Assembly: GCA_025384855.1 (NCBI GenBank)
Contig: JALAHT010000003.1
Span: 293,314 to 357,313, forward strand
Origin: Luteirhabdus salina
GTDB lineage: Bacteria; Bacteroidota; Bacteroidia; Flavobacteriales; Flavobacteriaceae
DNA: 64,000 nt
Direction of reading: 5' to 3'
Shown piece by piece: positions 1 through 6,660 of this stretch (within the stretch, counting starts at the first letter, position 1; each line of letters opens with the position of its first letter). The notes beneath the pieces were generated by a model. That model had not been told where the DNA came from and ran no database searches. It saw only the letters and a program-made list of their open reading frames with translations. Made by a program: the position numbers and the translations under genes.

Positions 1-282
1 GCGATTATAGCCTATCTAACCTTTATTGGATTGATAGTTGCTTTTTTCGTGAATCGTGAAGACAAGCATGCCTTTGCAACCTGGCATATCAAGAATATGT
101 TCGGATTGTTACTTTTGCTGATTGTCTCATTGGCGCTTCAAGACTATTATATCGGCTTCATCATCTATTGGTTTGCTGTTGGATTATGGGCCTTTTGTTT
201 CTTAATGGCTATTCTGGGAAAAAGACAAGGCATTCCATTCTTCAGTGAGAAGTTTCAGCAGTGGTTTACGTTTTTAGATTAG
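1..282 (+). CDS. Tic20/DUF4870-like small membrane protein, 5' truncated
   Basis: The reading frame is open from the first base of the window, so the N-terminus lies upstream. The 93 visible residues contain about three hydrophobic segments and end with a short soluble tail (FFSEKFQQWFTFLD). The pattern AIIAYLTFIGLIVAFFVN followed by HAFATWHIKN matches the next gene (IAIISYFTVIGLIIAYLLN, FAAFHIRQS), so the two are tandem paralogues. The family resembles Tic20/DUF4870-like membrane proteins, whose role in bacteria is not settled. An upstream TTG at 31 is in frame but is not needed as a start. Confidence 0.75.
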   Translation, partial: AIIAYLTFIGLIVAFFVNREDKHAFATWHIKNMFGLLLLLIVSLALQDYYIGFIIYWFAVGLWAFCFLMAILGKRQGIPFFSEKFQQWFTFLD

Positions 283-324
283 TTTTCTATCTTTAGAAAT
301 AGAATGTATTTAACCCATTCGACT

Positions 325-675
325 ATGGAACCAACGCACGAACAATATTCTGTTGATGATGGTAAGACGATTGCCATCATTTCTTATTTTACCGTAATCG
401 GCCTTATCATCGCTTATTTGTTAAACAATGATAAGAACAATCCTTTTGCCGCCTTTCACATCCGTCAAAGTCTCGGACTTATCGTAACAGGGTTGGCCGT
501 TTGGTTTGTCATTACGATTTTTTTCATGATGCTTTACATTCCTTGGTTAGATTCTGTTTTGTATTTAGTAATGGTGGTATTGTGGCTTTTTGGATTAGTC
601 GGTGCCGTCCAGGGACAGAAAAAACCGGTCCCAGTGCTAGGCGAAGAATACCAAAAATGGTTCGCAGGCATTTAA
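325..675 (+). CDS. Tic20/DUF4870-like small membrane protein
   Basis: About 116 residues with three predicted membrane helices, and the second of a tandem pair of paralogues. An ATG at 304 would add seven residues; the ATG at 325 (MEPTHEQYSVDDGK) gives a short charged N-terminus like that of relatives, so I prefer it, without firm proof. The conserved motif is FAAFHIRQSLGL after the first helix, and the C-terminus (GEEYQKWFAGI) matches the tail of the upstream paralogue. Function unknown. The gap of about 40 bases suggests co-transcription with the preceding gene. Confidence 0.8.
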   Translation: MEPTHEQYSVDDGKTIAIISYFTVIGLIIAYLLNNDKNNPFAAFHIRQSLGLIVTGLAVWFVITIFFMMLYIPWLDSVLYLVMVVLWLFGLVGAVQGQKKPVPVLGEEYQKWFAGI

Positions 676-686
676 GGCACATTCCG

Positions 687-694
687 TAGTTTTG
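687..694 (+). promoter_or_regulatory. -7 element directly before esterase start
   Basis: TAGTTTTG matches the Bacteroidota -7 consensus TAnnTTTG and ends four bases before the ATG at 699. Transcription would begin at or next to the start codon, implying a leaderless or nearly leaderless mRNA. No clear TTG is present at the -33 position. Confidence 0.5.
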
Positions 695-698
695 TACT

Positions 699-1355
699 AT
701 GGAAAAGAAAAAACTATCGCTGACACATCGATTGCGGCCCTCAAAAAACTCTGATGCAAAATCACCTTTATTAGTTATGCTTCACGGCTTCGGAAGTGAT
801 GAAAACGATTTGTTCTCCTTCGCTGACGAGCTTCCCGAGAAATATACCATTGTTTCTTTACGTGCACCCATTCAAATGCAACCGTACGGCAATGCGTGGT
901 ATAATATTTATTTCGACAATTCCGAGGGTAAGTTTAGCGATACCGAACAGGCGATTAAATCGCGTGATTTGCTAAAAGAGATTTTGGGTGAAATTCATAA
1001 CCATTATAATACCGATCCAAATAACGTAACATTGCTAGGATTTAGTCAGGGTACCATCTTAAGCTTTGCAGTTGCATTAAGTTACCCTAAGCTTGTTCGA
1101 AATGTTATCGGACTAAGTGGTTATATAAATGAAGACCTATTGAAAGAAGGCTATCGTAATCATGACTTTAGCAGGTTGAAGGTATATTCCTCCCACGGAA
1201 GTGTCGATCAGGTGATTCCTGTCGATTGGGCTCGAAAAACAAAGCCTTTATTGGAAAAGCTGAACATCGACTGCTCCTATTCTGAATTTCCAGTTGGTCA
1301 TGGTGTAGCACCACAAAATTTTCAGGAATTAAAGGATTGGTTGGAGAAGTGGTAG
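699..1355 (+). CDS. Alpha/beta hydrolase, phospholipase/carboxylesterase family (YpfH-like)
   Basis: A 218-residue cytosolic serine hydrolase. The sequence shows LLVMLHGFGSDENDL (oxyanion-hole strand), the nucleophile elbow GFSQG with Ser116, Asp170 in HGSVDQVIP and His201 in GHGV, which form the catalytic triad of the carboxylesterase/lysophospholipase family (PF02230). Substrates of this group are short acyl esters or lysophospholipids; the exact one cannot be read here. Length is normal. The gene has its own promoter-like element and stands alone before a repeat-filled spacer. Confidence 0.88.
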   Translation: MEKKKLSLTHRLRPSKNSDAKSPLLVMLHGFGSDENDLFSFADELPEKYTIVSLRAPIQMQPYGNAWYNIYFDNSEGKFSDTEQAIKSRDLLKEILGEIHNHYNTDPNNVTLLGFSQGTILSFAVALSYPKLVRNVIGLSGYINEDLLKEGYRNHDFSRLKVYSSHGSVDQVIPVDWARKTKPLLEKLNIDCSYSEFPVGHGVAPQNFQELKDWLEKW

Positions 1356-1362
1356 GGTTTTA

Positions 1363-1614
1363 GTCTGGAGTCTGGAGTCGATTGTTGTTAGTACGAAGTC
1401 TTGAGTCTTTAGTAGGCAACTGGATGACTGGTGCTGAAGGCTTTGATATCTCGCCATTTACCAGTTTATAATTACTTTATTAATTGCCTGCCTTAGGGGG
1501 ATTCACCCGCCAACCGGTTACTAATAATTAATCACCAATCACTCTTCACCGATCACCGCTCACTACCTGCGGCTTACAGCTTAAAGCCTTTAGCCTACAG
1601 CGTATAGCATAGAG
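1363..1614. repeat. Three degenerate heptamer tandem arrays in an intergenic spacer
   Basis: The spacer between convergent genes holds three families of 7-base tandem repeats. They are GTCTGGA x2 plus degenerate copies from 1363, TCACCNN x5 at 1532-1566 (TCACCAA, TCACTCT, TCACCGA, TCACCGC, TCACTAC), and GCYTANA-type x6 at 1572-1613 (GCTTACA, GCTTAAA, GCCTTTA, GCCTACA, GCGTATA, GCATAGA). The last array runs up to the stop codon of the minus-strand gene. No ORF or clear terminator is seen here. Confidence 0.8.
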
Positions 1615-2109
1615 CTACTGAGCATACAACACCGATCCCAAAACGTTTAGGTCAATGGTATTGTCTTCATTAATGAAGTATTCCACTATCATTTCACCCC
1701 AATACTGTCCATCGGTAAAGTCGGTTACCACCCAACGATGGTTCAAAAACTTCACTTTATTGATCTTAAAATCACCTTGCAATCCATCATAAGGAACTAA
1801 TGGATGATCGCCATCTTGGGCATTCAGTTCATATAAGTGTTCTCGAACCAAATTTGCGATATAGGAAGCCTCGTATCCCCTATTTTCAAGATAGGTCATG
1901 GCGTTTTCATTCAACATTAACGAAAAATAATTAGCCTCCATGTTCATATCCTGTAAGCTGTCGCTTAAAATTTCGTAGGATTCGGATTTCTCCTTTAGAG
2001 TTTCAATGGTATTCTCCTGTTCCTCAAATATGCGTTTCTCGTTCATATATTGATAGATAATGAACAATGCCGCAAAGAAAAAGAGGTACATGAACAGATT
2101 CTTTCTCAT
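1615..2109 (-). CDS. Membrane-anchored hypothetical protein with short coiled coil
   Basis: 164 residues. A hydrophobic segment at about residues 5-22 looks like a signal anchor, followed by a charged, probably coiled-coil stretch (about 25-55, rich in Glu, Lys and Leu) and a C-terminal globular part with alternating beta-like strands. I do not recognise a domain. It starts one base after the stop codon of the upstream metallo-hydrolase gene, so the two form an operon and are probably translationally linked. Its likely place is the inner membrane with the C-terminal domain outside; function unknown. Confidence 0.75.
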   Translation of the reverse strand: MRKNLFMYLFFFAALFIIYQYMNEKRIFEEQENTIETLKEKSESYEILSDSLQDMNMEANYFSLMLNENAMTYLENRGYEASYIANLVREHLYELNAQDGDHPLVPYDGLQGDFKINKVKFLNHRWVVTDFTDGQYWGEMIVEYFINEDNTIDLNVLGSVLYAQ

Positions 2110-2886
2110 CTAAATAGTGATTTTTAATGTGTCGTAGGCTAGAAATACATTTTTGGGAAGTTCCTTCGAGACTTCCTCATGAAAGCCGAGCAAATGACTA
2201 ATATGCGTTAAATATGCTCTTTTGGGTTTGATTTTATTGATGAAAGCCAAAGCCTCCTCCAAATTTAAGTGCGATCGATGGGGTTTATGACGTAGTGCAT
2301 TCACCACCAAAACATCGGTACCCTTAATTTTTTCCGCTTCCTCTTCAGAAACCGACTTCATATCGGTAATATAGGTGAAACCTTCCACCCGAAAGCCCAA
2401 TATGGGCAAGTCGTGATGCCATACTTCAATTGGGACAACCTTCTTCCCTCCTATTTTGAAGGTAGTATCCTTGTCTATTTCAACTTCATCTAAAGTAGGA
2501 GCGCCGGGATATTTGTTTTCTATTTCAAAGATATACCCAAAACGTTGATGCAATGCTTCAAATACTCTAGGATGTGCGTAAAAAGGAATGTTTCCCTGTT
2601 TGAAGTAGAATGGTCGGATATCATCCAAACCGGCCGTATGGTCGCTGTGTTCATGCGTTAAAAGAATCCCATCAAGTTTCTTGACATCCTCCCGAAGCAT
2701 TTGGTAGCGAAAATCAGGGCCACAATCAATTACATAAGTATAATCTCCCCATTCCAATAGTACGGAAACACGTAATCGTTTGTCCTTGGAATCGGTGCTC
2801 TTACAGACCGGATGGTCGTTTCCGATAATCGGAATTCCCTGCGATGTTCCTGTGCCCAAAAAAGTAACGGTTATTTGTTCCTCCAT
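2110..2886 (-). CDS. MBL-fold metallo-hydrolase, PhnP-like
   Basis: 258 residues of the metallo-beta-lactamase fold. The metal-binding HxHxDH motif is intact (LTHEHSDHTAG, His78, His80, Asp82, His83), with further ligands in YITDM (Asp175) and YLTHISH near the C-terminus. The N-terminus FLGTGTSQGIP and the Cys-containing loop after NDHPVCKS are typical of PhnP-type phosphodiesterases that cleave cyclic phosphates. No other phn gene is nearby, so a role in phosphonate use is not supported. It is first in a two-gene operon with the membrane-anchored protein downstream. Confidence 0.88.
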   Translation of the reverse strand: MEEQITVTFLGTGTSQGIPIIGNDHPVCKSTDSKDKRLRVSVLLEWGDYTYVIDCGPDFRYQMLREDVKKLDGILLTHEHSDHTAGLDDIRPFYFKQGNIPFYAHPRVFEALHQRFGYIFEIENKYPGAPTLDEVEIDKDTTFKIGGKKVVPIEVWHHDLPILGFRVEGFTYITDMKSVSEEEAEKIKGTDVLVVNALRHKPHRSHLNLEEALAFINKIKPKRAYLTHISHLLGFHEEVSKELPKNVFLAYDTLKITI

Positions 2887-2891
2887 TCACA

Positions 2892-2899
2892 CAAAAGTA
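2892..2899 (-). promoter_or_regulatory. -7 element for MBL-hydrolase operon
   Basis: On the minus strand this reads TACTTTTG, five bases before the start codon at 2886, suggesting a very short leader. It faces the divergent promoter at 2912-2940; no convincing -33 element is seen. Confidence 0.4.
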
Positions 2900-2911
2900 A
2901 CGGTATTTTTT

Positions 2912-2940
2912 TTGAATGGCTATGGCTTTTCGTACCTTTG
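2912..2940 (+). promoter_or_regulatory. Bacteroidota promoter for the 483-residue protein
   Basis: TTG at 2912-2914, an 18-base spacer and TACCTTTG at 2933-2940 fit the Bacteroidota -33/-7 pattern. The ATG of the gene follows 28 bases downstream. Confidence 0.65.
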
Positions 2941-2968
2941 TTAAGACGAATTAATACCGCTTATTGCT

Positions 2969-4420
2969 ATGCCAGAGACCATTTTAGGTGACAAGGAATT
3001 TGAAAATATTCCCTCCATTCGGAGTAAGGCCCTACGCATCAATTTAAACGAAAACATTTACGGTACTTTTGCTGAAATTGGAGCTGGACAGGAAACCGTT
3101 CGAAATTTCTTTCGTGCGGGAGGCGCTTCGGGTACGATTGCGAAGACAATGTCGGCATACGATAAGGATTTTAGCGATGCTATTTATGGTGAGGAAGTAG
3201 ACGGTCGGTATGTAACCGAATCTCGCCTAAAGAAGATGCTTTCACATGAAATCAATCTTATTGAAGAGCGAATTGTTCGTAAAAAACATCCCAATAAACT
3301 TTTCTTCGCATATGCGAACACCGTTGCTACCATCGACTTTGCCAAGAAATACAAAGGTCATGGTTGGGTTGGAATTCGGTATCAGGTAGATCCGAAGGAA
3401 GATTACAATGAAATATTATTGCACGTACGCTTTCATGAAAATGAAGCCGTGCTTCAGCAGATAACATTAGGAATATTGGGGGTGAATTTAATTTATGGTG
3501 CCTATTATAAGTACGATACGCCCAAAAAGTTACTTCGCTACCTTTATGATCATATCGATAAGGACAAGATTGAAATCGATACCATCAATTTCTCTGGTCC
3601 ACGCTTTGAAGAAGTAGATAATCGCTTGATGAGTCTTCAGCTTATTAAAAATGGCATGACTGAAGCGGTTATGTTCGGGCCCGATGGCAACAATATCCTT
3701 CCGGCGCGTATTCTGTATAAGAAAAACTTATTGGCACTTCGGGGAAGTTTCCGCCCTGTCACTAAGGTGAATATCGATATGTACGAGAAATCGTGCGAAA
3801 TGTTCCTTAAGGAAAATAAAGTTGAAAAAGATCGTACGGAGGTTATTTTCGAGATTACGCTTTCCAATCTTCGAGCAGAGGGTGAAATCGACGAGGAAGA
3901 CTTTATGGACCGTGCAAAACTACTCTGTTCCTTAGGTCACACAGTAATGATCTCCAACTTCCAGGAATACTATAAATTAGTAGAATACTTCTCTCGCTAC
4001 ACCAAAATGCGAATGGGCTTGGCCATGGGAGTAAACAATCTTGTCGATATATTTGATGAAAAATATTACCGTCATTTGAGCGGTGGTATTTTAGAAGCCT
4101 TCGGAAAGCTATTCTTTAAGGATTTGAAGGTGTATCTCTACCCAATGCGCGATCCTGAAACGGGTGAATATACAAACAGTGAAAACCTGAAGGTACATCC
4201 TCGAATGAAGGAGTTGTATAAGTTCTTTAAATATAACGGTAAGGTTGTCGATATCAAAGACTTCAACCCAGATATCCTCGATATTTTCTCCCGTGAAGTG
4301 TTACAGAAAATAGATGATGGAGAAGACAACTGGGAGAATATGCTTCCCCCAGGAGTTTCTGAAATCATTAAGGAGAAAAAGCTTTTTGGGTATCATTCCA
4401 AGCAGCTTAGCGCCCAATAA
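2969..4420 (+). CDS. Conserved Bacteroidota protein of unknown function (about 480 residues)
   Basis: 483 residues without signal peptide or membrane segment, so probably cytosolic. I recognise it as a protein conserved almost end to end in Flavobacteriia. As I recall, databases label its relatives inconsistently (for example as a nicotinate-nucleotide adenylyltransferase or a TonB-dependent receptor). The sequence supports neither: there is no nucleotidyl-transferase HxGH motif and no beta-barrel. Notable blocks are ALRINLNENIYGTFAEIGAG near the N-terminus, GPDGNNILPARILYKKN in the middle and MGVNNLVDIFDEKYYRHLSG. It has its own promoter and no operon partner. Confidence 0.85.
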   Translation: MPETILGDKEFENIPSIRSKALRINLNENIYGTFAEIGAGQETVRNFFRAGGASGTIAKTMSAYDKDFSDAIYGEEVDGRYVTESRLKKMLSHEINLIEERIVRKKHPNKLFFAYANTVATIDFAKKYKGHGWVGIRYQVDPKEDYNEILLHVRFHENEAVLQQITLGILGVNLIYGAYYKYDTPKKLLRYLYDHIDKDKIEIDTINFSGPRFEEVDNRLMSLQLIKNGMTEAVMFGPDGNNILPARILYKKNLLALRGSFRPVTKVNIDMYEKSCEMFLKENKVEKDRTEVIFEITLSNLRAEGEIDEEDFMDRAKLLCSLGHTVMISNFQEYYKLVEYFSRYTKMRMGLAMGVNNLVDIFDEKYYRHLSGGILEAFGKLFFKDLKVYLYPMRDPETGEYTNSENLKVHPRMKELYKFFKYNGKVVDIKDFNPDILDIFSREVLQKIDDGEDNWENMLPPGVSEIIKEKKLFGYHSKQLSAQ

Positions 4421-4432
4421 ATTGTTAGGAAA

Positions 4433-4888
4433 TTAGTCGTTCAAAATTTGAGCGGCGTGCTCCTTGGTTTTTACTTTTTCGATAATACGCTCTACTTTTC
4501 CCTCCTCATCAACGATAAACGTCATTCGGTGGATGCCGTCGTATTCCCGTCCCATAAACTTTTTTGGACCCCAGACGCCAAAGGCATTAATAACTTCTTT
4601 GTTTTCATCGGCTAGTAGTGGAAACGGGAAATCATACTTTTCACTGAAATTCTTTTGCTTCCGTTCGCTATCAGCACTAACACCTAATAACTTATATCCT
4701 TTCGACTTCAATTCTTCATAATTATCACGAAGATTACAGGCTTCTTTGGTACAGCCTGGCGTGTTCGCTTTTGGATAGAAAAATACAATAAGCTTATGCC
4801 CCTTGTAATCGGTTAGGGAAACAGGGTTTCCATTTTCATTTGGTACGGTGAAATTAGGGACTTTGTCCCCTACTTGTAAGGTTTTCAT
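4433..4888 (-). CDS. bcp: Thioredoxin-dependent thiol peroxidase (Bcp/PrxQ)
   Basis: 151 residues of the atypical 2-Cys peroxiredoxin family, which reduces hydrogen and organic peroxides with electrons from thioredoxin. The active site NTPGCTKEAC carries the peroxidatic Cys46 and, five residues on, the resolving Cys51, the PrxQ/Bcp spacing. FFYPKANTPGC and the downstream WGPKKFMGREYDGIHRMTFIVD block are typical. Length is normal. It lies tail to tail with the preceding gene and starts 30 bases from the divergent nth gene. Confidence 0.95.
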   Translation of the reverse strand: MKTLQVGDKVPNFTVPNENGNPVSLTDYKGHKLIVFFYPKANTPGCTKEACNLRDNYEELKSKGYKLLGVSADSERKQKNFSEKYDFPFPLLADENKEVINAFGVWGPKKFMGREYDGIHRMTFIVDEEGKVERIIEKVKTKEHAAQILND

Positions 4889-4918
4889 TTGCTATTTTTG
4901 TTTTAAAAGTAGCCAAAA

Positions 4919-5575
4919 ATGACGAAACAGGAAAAGGTTGCATTTGTAATCGACACGCTAGAATCTATTTATCCGGAAATTCCCATTCCTTTAGAGCATA
5001 AAGATCCTTATACCTTATTAATTGCCGTGTTGCTATCTGCGCAGAGCACCGATGTAAAAGTAAACCAGATAACTCCTTTACTTTTCGAGGTAGCTGATAA
5101 TCCTTATGACATGGTAAAACTTTCGGTGGAAGAGATACGTGAGATTATAAAGCCTGTGGGCCTCTCCCCTATGAAATCGAAAGGAATTCATGGACTATCT
5201 AAAATTTTAATAGAAAAATACAACGGACGTGTTCCACAAACATTCGAAGGATTGGAAGAATTACCAGCTGTAGGGCATAAAACAGCGAGTGTGGTGATGG
5301 CCCAGGCATTCAATGTTCCGGCATTTCCAGTAGATACCCATATCCATCGATTGATGTACCGTTGGGGATTGAGTACTGGAAAAAATGTGAAGCAAACTGA
5401 GAAAGATGCGAAGCGCTTGTTTCCGAAGGATAAATGGAACAAGCTTCATCTACAAATTATTTGGTATGGACGCCAATACTCTCCTGCCCGCGGATGGGAC
5501 TTGGAAAAGGATATCATTACCAAAAAAATAGGACGCAAAAGCGTCCTAAAGGATTACCGTAAAAAGAATGGCTAA
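4919..5575 (+). CDS. nth: Endonuclease III (Nth) without the iron-sulfur cluster
   Basis: 218 residues of base-excision-repair DNA glycosylase/AP lyase acting on oxidised pyrimidines. The helix-hairpin-helix LEELPAVGHKTASVV contains the catalytic Lys121, and the catalytic Asp139 follows in FPVDTH. The family normally ends with four cysteines holding a [4Fe-4S] cluster. Here the C-terminus (YSPARGWDLEKDIITKKIG) replaces that loop, and the whole protein contains no cysteine. Such cluster-free forms seem to be usual in flavobacteria. A small perfect hairpin (GGACGC, AAAA, GCGTCC) lies inside the gene end at 5531-5546. Confidence 0.93.
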   Translation: MTKQEKVAFVIDTLESIYPEIPIPLEHKDPYTLLIAVLLSAQSTDVKVNQITPLLFEVADNPYDMVKLSVEEIREIIKPVGLSPMKSKGIHGLSKILIEKYNGRVPQTFEGLEELPAVGHKTASVVMAQAFNVPAFPVDTHIHRLMYRWGLSTGKNVKQTEKDAKRLFPKDKWNKLHLQIIWYGRQYSPARGWDLEKDIITKKIGRKSVLKDYRKKNG

Positions 5576-5577
5576 TG

Positions 5578-5611
5578 AAAAACCCCCATGTTTCACAACG
5601 TGGGGGTTTTT
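5578..5611 (+). terminator. Rho-independent terminator after nth
   Basis: AAAAACCCCCA pairs with TGGGGGTTTTT around a 12-base loop. Because of its A-rich and T-rich flanks it can serve both nth and the convergent minus-strand gene. Confidence 0.8.
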
Positions 5612-5618
5612 GCAAAGT

Positions 5619-5801
5619 TTAGTTAAGAAGCGTTTCAAACTTCATTTGTTGGCAATCTATAACACTTAATGCCTTCGAATAATCTAGTAGAAACCTAACA
5701 GTCTCTTCTTTCGGGACCAACTTATCATTCACGGATCCCGCACGTGAAGGTTTAGAGTACATTTTTTGCATAGAACGTATTTTTGAGGTTGATGTTACCA
5801 T
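5619..5801 (-). CDS. Small conserved flavobacterial protein
   Basis: 60 residues, basic at the N-terminus, with the block NDKLVPKEETVRFLLDYSKAL. I recall similar short proteins (PxxETxxFLLxYSxAL) beside sigma-factor genes in other Flavobacteriia. It lies 28 bases downstream of the sigma-factor gene on the same strand and ends at a terminator, so co-transcription is likely. No function is known. It could be a small regulator, but nothing in the sequence shows this. Confidence 0.6.
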   Translation of the reverse strand: MVTSTSKIRSMQKMYSKPSRAGSVNDKLVPKEETVRFLLDYSKALSVIDCQQMKFETLLN

Positions 5802-5829
5802 TTAACGTTGCAAAAAACGGTTTATTGTG

Positions 5830-6414
5830 TTAATTCGTTAATACAATATTGTGTTTTTCAATTACTTTCCTCAAATTGATTAGGGCATAACGCATTCGAC
5901 CTAGAGCAGTATTGATGCTAACACCGGTTTGCTCACTTATTTCCTTAAAGCTCATTTCCTTATAAATTCTCATAATGAGAACCTTTTTTTGATCTTCGGG
6001 CAATTCTTGAATAAGTCTTCGAACATCATTTTCAACCTGACCTTTAATCATTTGCTTTTCAGCATTTAAGGCCCCATCAGAAAGCACGGAAAAAATATTG
6101 AAATCATCTTTGTTCTCAAATTTAGGCATGCGATTATTCTTACGGAAATGGTCGATAACCAAATTGTGGGCAATTCGCATTACCCAAGGTAAAAATTTTC
6201 CTTCTTCGTTATATCCACCCTTCTTTAAAGTCTTAATGACTTTAATGAAAGTATCCTGAAAGATATCTTCCGTAATATCACGGTCAAATACCTTAGAATA
6301 GATAAAACTATATAAGCGTTGCTTATGGCGATTGATTAGTTCACAAAGTGCGGATTCATTGCCTTCAAGGTAAGTTTTTACCAAAACAGCATCCGAGGGG
6401 GTGTTTTGTATCAT
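5830..6414 (-). CDS. ECF-type RNA polymerase sigma factor (sigma-70 family)
   Basis: 194 residues from the ATG at 6414; a TTG at 6438 would add eight residues and is less likely. Region 2 is visible as the segment ending GGYNEEGKFLPWVMRIAHNLVIDHFRKNNRMP, and region 4 as a C-terminal helix-turn-helix (KEISEQTGVSINTALGRMRYAL) that reads the -35 element. There is no N-terminal sigma region 1. No anti-sigma gene is adjacent; the following gene encodes only a 60-residue protein, so the controlling signal is not evident. Confidence 0.92.
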   Translation of the reverse strand: MIQNTPSDAVLVKTYLEGNESALCELINRHKQRLYSFIYSKVFDRDITEDIFQDTFIKVIKTLKKGGYNEEGKFLPWVMRIAHNLVIDHFRKNNRMPKFENKDDFNIFSVLSDGALNAEKQMIKGQVENDVRRLIQELPEDQKKVLIMRIYKEMSFKEISEQTGVSINTALGRMRYALINLRKVIEKHNIVLTN

Positions 6415-6438
6415 ACTACTACTTTTTAAGTAAAACAA

Positions 6439-6625
6439 CTATTTGTAGTTGGTTGTAATGTCGGTTGTCGGTTAAAAAGTAATACTATGCTATAGGCAAT
6501 AATTTTTGAATTCCTCGTTAAGTGCCGTAAATATAACAACAAAGATTTGTGAATTGCAAATAAAAACTAAAAAAATCCTTAAAAAAGCGTGTAATTGTTA
6601 ACGTGTAAAGCAGTCGCGGATGTAG
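6439..6625. other. AT-rich divergent intergenic region
   Basis: The region between the sigma-factor gene and uvrA is AT-rich and contains no ORF I would support. It ends at the -7 element of uvrA. A TTG at 6595, in frame with uvrA, lies here but precedes that promoter element. Confidence 0.6.
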
Positions 6626-6633
6626 TATCTTTG
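6626..6633 (+). promoter_or_regulatory. -7 element of uvrA; decides the start codon
   Basis: TATCTTTG matches TAnnTTTG. It lies downstream of the in-frame TTG at 6595 and upstream of the TTG at 6661, so the longer reading would begin before its own promoter. This favours 6661. Confidence 0.55.
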
Positions 6634-6660
6634 CGGTTTACAGCTAAAAATCTTCATATT

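Noticed and set aside
6595..6660. Longer N-terminus of UvrA
   Set aside because: The TTG at 6595 precedes the -7 element at 6626; the added residues do not resemble UvrA.
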